30,183 bases of DNA from JAWKTT01 sp041398965 (GTDB lineage Bacteria > Planctomycetota > Planctomycetia > Planctomycetales > Planctomycetaceae). Each line of letters opens with the position of its first letter. Position 1 is the first letter of the stretch. Under the pieces are notes generated by a model that worked only from the letters and a program-made list of their open reading frames with translations, was not told where the DNA came from and did no database searches. Below are positions 1-8,636 of this stretch, piece after piece. The translations under genes were made by a program, and so were the position numbers. The stretch covers positions 1 to 30,183 of the forward strand of contig JAWKTT010000050.1 of assembly GCA_041398965.1 (NCBI GenBank). The letters are read 5' to 3'.

Positions 1-161
1 CTCCCAATTGGCGATCCCCATACGGCGAACCAGAGAGCGTCTCGCTCGGCGAGGTCATCGCAAGTTGTTCCGCTGTCTGCGGATAACTCGCGACTCCAAC
101 ACACGGCCATTTCTGCCCTGAGAGCTAACGACGGTGTCGCTCCGCGTTCGAGAAAGAAAAG

Positions 162-206
162 GAGTACCCCCGGCGAGATTCGAACTCACGACCTTCGGTT
201 TAGGAA
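162..206 (-). repeat. Left attachment-site repeat: orphan 3' half of tRNA-Arg
   Basis: This copy runs from the anticodon loop through the T arm and acceptor 3' strand of tRNA-Arg, plus 3 bp beyond it. It matches 10628-10672 at 43 of 45 positions. The two differences (176 and 186) fall on opposite sides of the same T-stem base pair and keep it paired, so this piece came from a functional but slightly different tRNA-Arg allele. There is no 5' half, so it is not a tRNA gene. It marks the far end of the integrated element. Confidence 0.88.
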
Positions 207-243
207 TTCGTAACGCGTTTCCTTCACTTTCCTGATGCTGGCG

Positions 244-267
244 AAAGCCCCGGATTCCCGGGGCTTT
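244..267 (+). terminator. Rho-independent terminator hairpin
   Basis: A perfect 10-bp stem (244-253 with 258-267, arm AAAGCCCCGG) with a 4-nt loop is followed on the plus strand by a T-rich tract (265-273). It would stop plus-strand transcription entering the element from the left flank. The other strand has only a short T run, so it could also weakly insulate the kinase operon, which ends at 599 on the minus strand. Confidence 0.7.
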
Positions 268-370
268 TGTTTTGCTCTCACTTCGACCTCTCGCCGATCA
301 GGCACGCACTTTTCTGATTCACGGGGGGAATGATGGGGGGAGGATGCGACATCGGTTTCAGCTTCGGTCT

Positions 371-580
371 TCAGGGTTGGTTGGCCTCTTCCCCGACTGC
401 GACGCCGAAGGGGTCGCCGGCTTCAAGGAACTCCTCTGGCAGCTCAACGAACAATCCCTGGCGGTCAGACTCGCCTAGTCCCCTAACACCCAGGGCGTCA
501 AGGATAACGGCAAACAACCGGAGGATCTGCAGGATCCGATGTGGCACAGCGTGGCGTCGAAGATCTGGGGGCAGCGGTAG
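371..580 (+). pseudogene. Remnant of a Toprim-domain protein (primase-like)
   Basis: Reading one frame from 371 to the stop at 578-580 gives a coherent protein fragment interrupted by a single TAG (476-478), at a place where TGG (Trp) would keep the sense. It contains the D-x-D-x-x-G pattern of a Toprim metal site (PDCDAEG, codons 392-412), then a helix-like segment and a polar tail ending KIWGQR. It has no start, no N-terminal half and an internal stop, so it is read as a decayed C-terminal piece of a primase or topoisomerase-like mobile-element protein. It lies just inside the left att repeat and converges with the FHA kinase gene. The family call is from motif memory; the fragment is short. 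Confidence 0.5.
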
Positions 581-598
581 TGGGGAGAGTCGAATTCC

Positions 599-1828
599 CT
601 ATTTGCCAGCACGTTTGACGAACGGGGCCAGTCGCTGCTGGAATTCCAGCGATGTCGCTGGGCGACCATCCGGTTCGCGCGACAGGGCGGCGTGAATCAG
701 CGAGCAAAGCTCTTTGGGGAGGTCCGGGCGCAGCTCAATCAGCGGCTGCGGGTCGGTCTCCAATTTGGCTAGCATGATGTCGGTGAGTGATTCCAGGGGG
801 TAGGGAAGTTGCCTGGCCAGCAGGGAATAGAGCGATGATGCCGCCGCGTAGATGTCACAGCTGGGGGTCGCTGTCAGTGAATCTCGAATCTGCTCGGGAG
901 GCATGTAACCAAATGAGCCGCGCACATCCCCTTCGGTCGTGATGCCGCTCAGTCCCGCCTGGTGAAAATTCTTGGCCAGTCCAAAGTCGGCCAGTTTCAC
1001 ATGCAGGCGTCGACCATTACGGTACATCAGAAAGTTGCTCGGCTTGACGTCGCGATGCACGATGCCCCGCGAATGCGCGAAGTGCAATCCCTCCAGCACT
1101 TCTGACATCATTCCGCAGCAGACCCGCATACTCCGCTGGCCATCGGCAGCGTTCAGCACATCCAGTGACGGCACACGATCGATGTACTCCATCACCAGAT
1201 AGAGCCTCCCTTGATGCATTCCTAACTGCTCAAAGGCAACAATGCGGGGGTGGGCCAGTTGGCCCAGAATACTTGCCTCCCGTAGAAACAGTTGCGTTCC
1301 CAGACTGTCGGCATCTCTGTGAATCTTGAAGGCTTTCACCGCCACCGTGCGGCCTGTCCCCAACTCCAAGGCACGAAAGACAATTCCCATGGCTCCCTGC
1401 CCGAGCACGTCCTGCAGCTGCAGACCAGGCAGATTCAACTCTTCCTTCAGGGAGGCCGCAGCAAACTCCCGAACCGTGGGAACATACGTCTTGTCGAACG
1501 CCTCCGGAACCCCTTTCCTCTCCTCTCCGGGCATCGACACCCGAATCTCAGTCTTACCAACGCTGATCACATCGCCGTCACAAAGTCGACACGTCGTCAC
1601 CCGCTTTCCGTTCAAAAACGTCCCGTTCCGGCTGTTAAGGTCCACCAACTGCAACACCGGCGGCTGATACTCGACCCGGAAATGATTCCGCGACAAGTAC
1701 GACTCATCCGGCAGCGACAGCTGCGCCTGCCTCGACCGGCCAGCAATCAGCGACTGATGCGGAACAACCTCGACAACCAAGCCCTTATGTTGCCCGACCA
1801 GTACTTTCAAGTACATTCTGCTGCCCAT
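599..1828 (-). CDS. FHA-domain Ser/Thr protein kinase
   Basis: Predicted soluble eukaryotic-like Ser/Thr kinase of about 409 residues. An N-terminal FHA phosphothreonine-binding domain (about 26-96) shows GRS, SRNHF and an NSRNGTFLNG run. The kinase domain (about 137-405) has a glycine loop GQGAMG (143-148), the VAVK lysine (K165), HRDVKPSN (258-265), DFG (281-283) and PPE in place of APE (310-312), so it should be catalytically competent. There is no membrane segment or signal peptide. It is downstream of, and on the same strand as, the WD40 kinase, with about 27 bp between them, so co-transcription is likely. The FHA domain could dock on a phosphorylated partner such as that kinase; this is inference. 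The start at 1828 is the first ATG; 1816 (MYLKVLVG) is an equally good choice, and a TTG lies at 1849. Confidence 0.9.
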   Translation of the reverse strand: MGSRMYLKVLVGQHKGLVVEVVPHQSLIAGRSRQAQLSLPDESYLSRNHFRVEYQPPVLQLVDLNSRNGTFLNGKRVTTCRLCDGDVISVGKTEIRVSMPGEERKGVPEAFDKTYVPTVREFAAASLKEELNLPGLQLQDVLGQGAMGIVFRALELGTGRTVAVKAFKIHRDADSLGTQLFLREASILGQLAHPRIVAFEQLGMHQGRLYLVMEYIDRVPSLDVLNAADGQRSMRVCCGMMSEVLEGLHFAHSRGIVHRDVKPSNFLMYRNGRRLHVKLADFGLAKNFHQAGLSGITTEGDVRGSFGYMPPEQIRDSLTATPSCDIYAAASSLYSLLARQLPYPLESLTDIMLAKLETDPQPLIELRPDLPKELCSLIHAALSREPDGRPATSLEFQQRLAPFVKRAGK

Positions 1829-1855
1829 ATATCGATAAATGTCAGCCAAACAGAC

Positions 1856-4800
1856 TTATCTCTCAGAACTCATTTCCGAAGAAATTGACCGAATCACGCC
1901 GAAGGAATCAATATTCTGCCCAATTTCTGATTCGATCATCTTCTTGACTTCTTCGTTTGTACCAAGAATGGGAGGCTCAAAGACAATTATTCCCACTGAA
2001 GCATCCCAACCTTGGTCGACAACAACCGTCCAAGGATCGCGTGATTCCCAATGACGCTGGACCTGAGGAAAGTTCTGACACAGATAGACCGGCAGTCCAG
2101 TCCCCAGATGAGTGAGCCTCATTTCTGGCTTCGTTGTGGTGGTCAGCAGGTAGTCAGATCCGCCGACAAACGTACCCACAGCTCCCTGTCCCGGCTGCTG
2201 AACAAGGTTGGTCGCTGGCGCACCGGTTGCAATATCCCACACGCAGTACTTACCATCTAAAAATCCTACGAACACTCGCTGACCTGAAGAATCAATAGCA
2301 ATGCGATAGATACGATCGTGGCCAGCAACGACCTCGTTGCGAACAAGCGACTCTGTTCCTCCAACCCACCGCATCGAATCACAATCGAGGCACCGCACTA
2401 TATCGCCATCCTCATGAACCACACACCGGTTTCCGCTCTTGGACAGAACGAGTCGAAGGACGCTCCCGTCGACTGGAAGCGGCTCCCGCAGGTCACCTCC
2501 ATGATCCACATCTCTCAGATGCAGGCAGCCATCAGATTCGTGAGTCAAGATCGCAGCGAAGCCATCGATCATGCACCTTGCTTTAACAGACCCCTGAATT
2601 GTAGTAGCTATCTTGCCTCCTGTATCAACACGATACTGAGACACCGTCTTTGCCGACCCGGACGTCAGTGTATTGGAATCCGTCGAGAAAGTCAGGGACT
2701 CTATCCACGCGGTCAACTTGAAAGTATACGGCTGCCATTGTCGGCTCCGTGTATTCAACACCCGCAGTGTGTTACGTCTTGCGACGGCCAACCATTCTCC
2801 GGACGGAGAGAAGGTTAGTGCGCTGTTGCCAAGGTGTGGACGCTTCGAGTCAATGCCCCACTCATCCATAGTACTCCAAGACTCTTGAGGCTTGTCTATG
2901 TTCCACAGGTGCAACGAGCCAAGATCAGTGAATGCTGCGACGACCCTTAATTTAGGCTCAAACGCCACATCGCGGATGCAATCGTCCGATGAATCAATTG
3001 TAAAGTCCGTGAAACGACCGTTGTCATTAACGCGAATCGTCGTTGTTTTGCTGCCCGACGTGTGCATCCCGTAGATATGAACTCCGCCCTGCTCTAGGAA
3101 CAATGGGTGTTGGGCATGAGGGACAGAACCACGATTTCCGAATGCGCTTCGAGCGGAGGCAATACTCCACAGGGACACATTTCCACGATATGGCGATGTC
3201 TTCCTTCCAGTTATGATCACAAGTGCATCCCCGGAATCAGTAAATGAAATATCCTGAACAGTCGCATCGGATGCGATATCCTGCCCAATACGGGTCAAAT
3301 CAGATGCATTCCATAACCGAAGAACGCCATTCATATGGCCGGTTGCGAGCACCATTTCATCGTTCGAGTATTTCATTGCAGTTACATGATCTTCCGTGAC
3401 TATGCCGGGTTTGTTGCGGCGACTGACCGAGGCACGCCCGTCTAGAGCTAATCCGCCACCAAGTGGCTTATGGGTTTCGATCTCTCCATCGTAGCTACCA
3501 GTAGCGACGACTTCTTTATGAGAGGAAAAAGCACAAAAGGAAGTTGATGTTCTTCCAGAATACTGACCTGGCTCGTGGACCTTTCCGTCTTCGATAGTTA
3601 TCCAGAACGGAGAATATGACTTTCCTGCTAGGACACTTTCATTCCGGTCACCCGAGATCTGCAATTGCACAGGTGCCACAATGGCATGTGCTCCCGAGTA
3701 CAGCTGATTGCCAATGCGTCCATCGGACAGATCCCAAATTCTTAGAGTCCTGTCCTCCCACCAAGCCGCAATAATTGATGCATCGTCGTTAATTGCGACT
3801 GCGGAAGGGGCAGTCTTCCGATCGCCACCTGATCTGGTAGCGAGGGCTCCAGTGGACGGATTCCAGACTTGGATTCCCTGGCCATGTCGCAGTATGACGG
3901 TGGTTCCATCGGCACTAAACCCCCAGTTCGCAGTGTGCTGCTTACTAAGGCCAGCATCGATGATCGCCTTGGTTGATTGGAGTGGTTCGCCGATGTAACT
4001 CGCCGTTTGCGGGTTCCAGAGCACAACAAGCCCGTCATTTTGAAGGATGCAAAGAAGAGACGAGTTCGGAACAAACCGGATATCTTGTATGCCACTTGGA
4101 ATTGTGAGTGGTGGAAAGCGTTGCTCACCGGAGTTCGTGTCCCAAAAGCGGACATAGCCTTCATTGTCTCCCGTTGCAATGGTTGTTCCATCTGGCGACA
4201 CCGACAGGTGGAATATGGATGCGTCCAAATGCCAGCTCCACTGCTGTTTCAACAAACTCGGACGATAGTTGCTAATGTTCGCCCTTATAGCGGTGGAAAG
4301 CAGCCGTCCTGCTTCTGTGTCTGGAGCGATTGTCAATGCCTGGACCGCATGCAGTATCCCTTTGCCTGGATCACCTGATTGGTACTCATTGAGTGCACTG
4401 GCATATGCGTTGTGGGCCATCTGGAGTTGGCTTAAGTCGAGTGCATGTTGTCGCTCTTCCAAAGCGTCATCCCGACTTCTGACTGTTTGTACAAGTTCCT
4501 TCTGACGTCCTTCGAGCTGGGTGTTGAGGTTGGTGGCCGTTGTGGCCGCTTCGGAGGCTTCGTCCCAGAGGAGGCTGGTGACAATTGTTCCCGTCAGGGA
4601 GATGGCCACGACAGCGGCGATGAGAGCGGCGACCGTTCGGTTGCGGCGGCACCAGCGGATAGTTCGTTCCAATACCGAGATCGGTCGGGCCTGAGTCGGT
4701 TCTCCCGCTTGCCAGCGGCGAAGATCTTCTTCCATATCGACGAGGCTCCCGAAACGGCGAGGAATCTCCTTTTCCATGGCCTTGAGGCAGATCGCCTCGA

Positions 4801-5755
4801 TGTCGCGAGGGATGGTGGCATCGATGGATCGTGGGGCTGGTGGCTCTTCACGTGTCACCTTTGCCAAGACGACATGTGGTTCGCCGTCAAACGGCTTCCT
4901 TCCGGTCAGCATTTGATACAGCACCACTCCCAGGCTGAACTGATCGCTGTGCGGACCAACCTGATCGGTTTCCCCTTTTGCCTGTTCCGGAGCCATGTAA
5001 TGGGGGGTTCCCATGATGCTCCCCTCGACGGTCACCGAGGAGTCGAGATCGGTCCGCTTGGCGAGGCCGAAGTCCATGATCCGGACACGCCCCCGTTCAT
5101 CAAGCATGATGTTCTGCGGCTTGATGTCCCTATGGACGATCCCTTCTGAATGGGCATAGGCGAGGGCCTCGGCAAGATGCTGTGTCCATTCGGCCGCCTG
5201 TCGATGGTCGGGGCGCTGCACTTTCAGCCAGGCATCGAGTGGCTGCCCCTTGACATACTCGGAGACGATATACGGTTTCCCTTCGACTTCCCCGGTCTCG
5301 AACACGCCGACGATGTTCGGATGGCGCAACCGTCCAACGGCCTTTGCCTCGGAAAGAAACCGCTGCATGCGGCGCTGATCGTCTCCGGAGAATCGGGGCA
5401 CCTTCAGCGCCACTTCTCGGTCGATGAGCGGGTCGAAGGCCCGGTAGACAATTCCGAAGCCCCCCTGGCCGAGGATGTCCATCAACTGAAACCGCCCCAA
5501 TTCGCCAATGGCTGGTTCCCCACCCTCCTTCTTCCCGGCGTATTGGGCAATGACAGTTTCGAGTCCATCGGAGTCGATTGGCGTCGGGTCATCGGCCACC
5601 GACATGGTTTCGCCGGAACGCCCCTTGAGAGTGACACTGGAGACGGTAAATGCCTCCTGGCAGCGGGGACACTTCACCTGCTTGCCGAAACGCTCAGCGT
5701 CGACTCGGTAGGTGGAATTGCAGTTTGGGCAACTGGTTCGAAATTTCTCTGACAT
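1856..5755 (-). CDS. Membrane Ser/Thr kinase with zinc ribbon and WD40 repeats
   Basis: About 1,299 residues. The N-terminus is an MJ0042-type zinc ribbon (C9, C12, C29, C32). The kinase domain (about 89-350) has GQGGFG (96-101), the VALK lysine (K118), HRDIKPQN (208-215), DFG (228-230) and APE (255-257), all intact. One transmembrane helix follows (about 374-396), then a charged coiled-coil-like stretch, then some 13-14 WD40-like blades ending in forms such as VRFWD, LRIWD and VLRLWN, enough for two propellers outside the membrane. This is a common planctomycete architecture: cytosolic kinase, extracytoplasmic sensor or scaffold. The ATG at 5755 is chosen because the zinc ribbon begins there; a TTG 37 codons upstream adds unconserved sequence. 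It is first in a two-kinase operon. The WD40 part is visibly less GC-rich than the kinase part. Confidence 0.93.
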   Translation of the reverse strand: MSEKFRTSCPNCNSTYRVDAERFGKQVKCPRCQEAFTVSSVTLKGRSGETMSVADDPTPIDSDGLETVIAQYAGKKEGGEPAIGELGRFQLMDILGQGGFGIVYRAFDPLIDREVALKVPRFSGDDQRRMQRFLSEAKAVGRLRHPNIVGVFETGEVEGKPYIVSEYVKGQPLDAWLKVQRPDHRQAAEWTQHLAEALAYAHSEGIVHRDIKPQNIMLDERGRVRIMDFGLAKRTDLDSSVTVEGSIMGTPHYMAPEQAKGETDQVGPHSDQFSLGVVLYQMLTGRKPFDGEPHVVLAKVTREEPPAPRSIDATIPRDIEAICLKAMEKEIPRRFGSLVDMEEDLRRWQAGEPTQARPISVLERTIRWCRRNRTVAALIAAVVAISLTGTIVTSLLWDEASEAATTATNLNTQLEGRQKELVQTVRSRDDALEERQHALDLSQLQMAHNAYASALNEYQSGDPGKGILHAVQALTIAPDTEAGRLLSTAIRANISNYRPSLLKQQWSWHLDASIFHLSVSPDGTTIATGDNEGYVRFWDTNSGEQRFPPLTIPSGIQDIRFVPNSSLLCILQNDGLVVLWNPQTASYIGEPLQSTKAIIDAGLSKQHTANWGFSADGTTVILRHGQGIQVWNPSTGALATRSGGDRKTAPSAVAINDDASIIAAWWEDRTLRIWDLSDGRIGNQLYSGAHAIVAPVQLQISGDRNESVLAGKSYSPFWITIEDGKVHEPGQYSGRTSTSFCAFSSHKEVVATGSYDGEIETHKPLGGGLALDGRASVSRRNKPGIVTEDHVTAMKYSNDEMVLATGHMNGVLRLWNASDLTRIGQDIASDATVQDISFTDSGDALVIITGRKTSPYRGNVSLWSIASARSAFGNRGSVPHAQHPLFLEQGGVHIYGMHTSGSKTTTIRVNDNGRFTDFTIDSSDDCIRDVAFEPKLRVVAAFTDLGSLHLWNIDKPQESWSTMDEWGIDSKRPHLGNSALTFSPSGEWLAVARRNTLRVLNTRSRQWQPYTFKLTAWIESLTFSTDSNTLTSGSAKTVSQYRVDTGGKIATTIQGSVKARCMIDGFAAILTHESDGCLHLRDVDHGGDLREPLPVDGSVLRLVLSKSGNRCVVHEDGDIVRCLDCDSMRWVGGTESLVRNEVVAGHDRIYRIAIDSSGQRVFVGFLDGKYCVWDIATGAPATNLVQQPGQGAVGTFVGGSDYLLTTTTKPEMRLTHLGTGLPVYLCQNFPQVQRHWESRDPWTVVVDQGWDASVGIIVFEPPILGTNEEVKKMIESEIGQNIDSFGVIRSISSEMSSER

Positions 5756-6277
5756 GTCGAAGTTCCGCTTACTCGCAACGCCAATCGTTCTCCATGAACA
5801 GAACGCGCCCGCTGACTCCCTTGGGGCGGAGGAGTGGATTATCCCTTCCCTGGCCAAGATGCACAAGGAGAGTCTTCACGCGACCTCCCTGATAGAGGAG
5901 AGTTTCCCTTTGAATCGGGCACCGATGTGTCCGACCTCAATCCGGGGCGGGCCTCCGGCCTAGATGACCTGCCCCCAAGGGTGGTGCCACGAAATGCCAC
6001 AATTGGTGCCAGACGGCTTGCATCAAGACCGTCACATTCTTCATCACTTTGCACCGAAGCCGACTTGCCAAAACGCCCGTCGCGCGAGTCGCTGTCCGGC
6101 AACGCCTCCTCCGAAGTGACCACGCGACGTGACGCAGTCGATTGTTCGCTGAGTGGATGAATTGGTACGGGAGATGCGAGCCCGATCGAGCAACGAGATG
6201 TAGTACGGCCTGTCAGCGAATCCGCGACAGGTTGCGTTCTGTTCCTTTGTATTCCTTACAAGTCGGAGACCCGAATC
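5756..6277. other. Divergent intergenic region between kinase operon and module genes
   Basis: No convincing gene is seen; the short open frames here lack motifs. It must hold the promoters for the minus-strand kinase pair and the plus-strand genes from 6278. A hairpin lies at 6209-6231 (CCTGTC/GACAGG arms extended by GCG/CGC with one bulged A, loop AATC), followed by a T-rich stretch. A looser GC-rich inverted repeat surrounds 5943-5976. Either could be a terminator, an operator or part of a replication origin for the Rep protein; the sequence does not decide. Confidence 0.5.
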
Positions 6278-6709
6278 ATGGAAGACTTGACCAATTACAA
6301 GCGTGTGCCGGCTGACTGTCATATACGGCAATGGAGCGACAGGATGGCGAAATCCAAGAAGAGTGCTTTGGTACGGGCTTTTGCGATCTTCATCACGTCG
6401 AGTAGCTCGAGTCTGGCCGGATATTGTCGGGCCGTGTTGCCGAGGTGGCGGCTCTGGTCACCTCCTGTCGACTCGCTGGCCACGTGGCAGCGGTACTGGG
6501 AGTTCCCGAAGCTCGCTTGGCAGAAAATCCTCGACGACCATTTTCCGACGATTGATGGAGTGTCGGCGAGCCGAATGGTTCGGTTGATGTTGATTGCTAC
6601 GCGAAGGTGGGATGTGTTGCCGGTCAGTGAACGGCGCAGCCAGCTGTCTGAAGTCCCACGTGGCGAGTGGATCGAGATGCTGAAAGCAGTTCTGGAATTC
6701 TCCTACTAG
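6278..6709 (+). CDS. Hypothetical protein of the integrated element
   Basis: A 143-residue protein that I do not recognise. It starts with a lysine/arginine-rich segment, has a mildly hydrophobic stretch around residues 32-50 and a Trp-rich middle (PRWRLW, TWQRYWEF), and is probably mainly helical and soluble. The ATG at 6278 has GGAGA about 9 nt upstream. It stops 15 bp before the next gene on the same strand, so the two are probably co-transcribed with rep. By position it may be an accessory, regulatory or immunity-type gene, but nothing in the sequence shows a function. Confidence 0.55.
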   Translation: MEDLTNYKRVPADCHIRQWSDRMAKSKKSALVRAFAIFITSSSSSLAGYCRAVLPRWRLWSPPVDSLATWQRYWEFPKLAWQKILDDHFPTIDGVSASRMVRLMLIATRRWDVLPVSERRSQLSEVPRGEWIEMLKAVLEFSY

Positions 6710-6724
6710 GCGTGTGAGTTCGCG

Positions 6725-7306
6725 ATGTCCATGTCCTCTCATGGTGATGTTCACGGTGAACTGGATCCTGAGGACATCGACAGAATCTTGCCTGTACTGT
6801 TCCTATTGAAGGTGTGGCTCCTGTGTCGATTCGAGTTTAGAGAATCTCCAGACCAGCTGTTGAAACGCACGATCCGAGGGGAAAGAGATGCGATCCTGAA
6901 GGTCCTCAGACTCGACGCCGACATCCGTTCTTCGAAACGATTTAGCCCGGTGGTCGAAGAATTCGTGCAGAACTACAGTGATGCTGAGATGACTTGCTCG
7001 CATGAACCAGTGACCGGATTCGCCCCAGCAGGGTTCTCAGCAACGGGCGTGAAAGCACTGGTTTGCGGCTGGATCGTGAGTTGGAGCCAGTTGCTGGAGA
7101 AAGCTGTGCCCCGACTCATGAAGGCGTTTACGAATCCCGATATCCGTTCGTTATTCGATGCGATCGCTCGCGACACGACCGGAAAACTGAGGGACGAAGA
7201 CCTTCAAACAGACGATGAGGCGTTTCGAAAGATGAGTCGGCGTTACAGGAAGGAATTCAATGTGATGTGGTGGGACATTTTTGGCGTCGGAATTGTCCCA
7301 GGGTGA
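6725..7306 (+). CDS. Hypothetical protein upstream of rep
   Basis: A 193-residue protein with no motif that I recognise. It has an acidic N-terminus (GELDPEDIDRIL), a short hydrophobic helix (about 20-33), a central GFAPAGFSATG loop and a hydrophobic CGWIVSWSQLL helix, and ends with a charged segment and MWWDIFGVG. It starts 15 bp after the 143-residue gene and ends 28 bp before rep, all on one strand, which suggests one transcript. Two further in-frame ATGs close to the start are possible. Function unknown. Confidence 0.55.
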   Translation: MSMSSHGDVHGELDPEDIDRILPVLFLLKVWLLCRFEFRESPDQLLKRTIRGERDAILKVLRLDADIRSSKRFSPVVEEFVQNYSDAEMTCSHEPVTGFAPAGFSATGVKALVCGWIVSWSQLLEKAVPRLMKAFTNPDIRSLFDAIARDTTGKLRDEDLQTDDEAFRKMSRRYRKEFNVMWWDIFGVGIVPG

Positions 7307-7334
7307 TTGAGGTCTCCTCGGTATTCTCCCGGGC

Positions 7335-8636
7335 ATGCCAAAGCACATGCCCAGCCATGAATCTGCCACGCCGGCCGCGGAGGAGCGGAGCGACGACAGG
7401 AGCCCCGCACCGCAGGCGGACGGCGTGGCAGGGGTTGCCGCCACGGGGGCCGGCTCGAACCGTAAGGCGTTGTCTGTAACACGCCTAGCTCACTTTTCAT
7501 TGTCGAAGCCTGCTCCTATCTACGGGGAGTTTCTGGGTTGTGGGGTTGATTCGCTCGACCTGGGAATCTATGTGAACTGGGGAGCCGGCTGGGAGAGTTT
7601 TGGGGAGTGTCTTGAGGAACGGAAGCAGGCTGCGGCAGGCACTCAGGGGATCGCCCTCGCCCCCGATACCGAATACCTGATGATGCCCTCGGGGAAGCCG
7701 CCGCAGTATCGCTGGCACCTCAAGCATCCGGACTTCGATCTCTTCCTGGGTCGCTCCACTGTTCCTTATGGTCCCACGCCCAACGCTTACGTCTCCCTCT
7801 CTTCTCGCCTGCTTTGGTCCCGTGGTCTCCCCGCTGCCACTGCTTATCTTCGGCAGCATCTTGAAGCCCTCGGGGGGACAATCCTCGACCTGAAGCCGAG
7901 TCGCTGCGACCTGGCTGCGGACTTCCACATTCCCGGCGGTCTTACGTTCGACTTTCTGCGAGAGCATCGCGTGCCGATCAATCGGCAAATCTCGGTGAAC
8001 ATGCTGGGGGACGAGTTAGAGACTTACTACTTCGGTTCCAAGAAGTCGCCGATCCAACTCCGCATCTATGACAAGGGGAAAGAAATACTCTCGTCGTGCA
8101 AGGAGTGGTTCCTTGATGTTTGGGAGCGGGAGACCGGGGAGGATGTCTGGCGGGTCGAGTACCAACTCCGTCGCCCGGTGCTGAAAGAATTTCAGATCAA
8201 TGCCGTCGACGACCTCCCCGCCAAGCTCTGCGGCATGTGGGAGCACCTGACGACCGACTGGTTCTCCTTGCGTCTGCCAGACAACGAGAACACAACTCGC
8301 CGTTCGCTGCATCCTTGGTGGGCTAGTGTCTCTCGACTCGGTGAGAAGTTCGGCGAACGCAACCCGGTGCAGCGTTTACGGCGTGGGTCTGACGCCAAGG
8401 AACGCTGGCTGGTGAATCACATTGGCGGATGCGTGAAGACACTTGCCGCCCTCCGCGAGAAAGGAACGCTCGACGAAGCAGTCGGCGACCTGGGCGAATT
8501 GCTGCGTGCAAAGTACCACCCCGACACGTTCGCGGAAGATGTCCGCGTCCGGAAAATTCGTCGGGGTATTTCTGTCTCCCCTGAAAAGGATTTCAATGAT
8601 GAAGAACAAGAAGAAGCAAACCCCCGAGAATCGTGA
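7335..8636 (+). CDS. Rep_trans-like replication initiation protein
   Basis: A 433-residue protein resembling the Rep_trans family (Pfam PF02486) of rolling-circle initiators and related relaxases, which nick one strand through a tyrosine. Recognisable blocks are SRCDLAADF (189-197), then YYFGSKKSPIQLRIYDKGKE (231-250), where the family's RxYDKxxE signature places Y245 as the likely nicking tyrosine, and VWRVEYQLRR (271-280). The first 45 residues are low-complexity and probably disordered, so the real start may be slightly downstream (ATG at 7347). It overlaps the next gene by 41 bp. It implies that the excised circle, or the integrated element, can replicate by rolling circle, and it may double as a mobilisation protein. 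The family call is by motif, without alignment. Confidence 0.75.
   Translation: MPKHMPSHESATPAAEERSDDRSPAPQADGVAGVAATGAGSNRKALSVTRLAHFSLSKPAPIYGEFLGCGVDSLDLGIYVNWGAGWESFGECLEERKQAAAGTQGIALAPDTEYLMMPSGKPPQYRWHLKHPDFDLFLGRSTVPYGPTPNAYVSLSSRLLWSRGLPAATAYLRQHLEALGGTILDLKPSRCDLAADFHIPGGLTFDFLREHRVPINRQISVNMLGDELETYYFGSKKSPIQLRIYDKGKEILSSCKEWFLDVWERETGEDVWRVEYQLRRPVLKEFQINAVDDLPAKLCGMWEHLTTDWFSLRLPDNENTTRRSLHPWWASVSRLGEKFGERNPVQRLRRGSDAKERWLVNHIGGCVKTLAALREKGTLDEAVGDLGELLRAKYHPDTFAEDVRVRKIRRGISVSPEKDFNDEEQEEANPRES

Noticed and set aside
162..206. A second tRNA-Arg gene at the left end
   Set aside because: Only the anticodon loop to 3' end is present; the sequence where the 5' half should be (207 onward) does not pair.
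330..695. Plus-strand open frame near the left att site (121 codons)
   Set aside because: Arg/Ser-rich out-of-frame reading; the frame starting at 371 in another phase carries the Toprim-like sense, and the end overlaps the FHA kinase antisense.
5150..5752. Plus-strand open frame opposite the zinc-ribbon/kinase region
   Set aside because: It is the complement of highly conserved kinase codons and contains no independent family signal.
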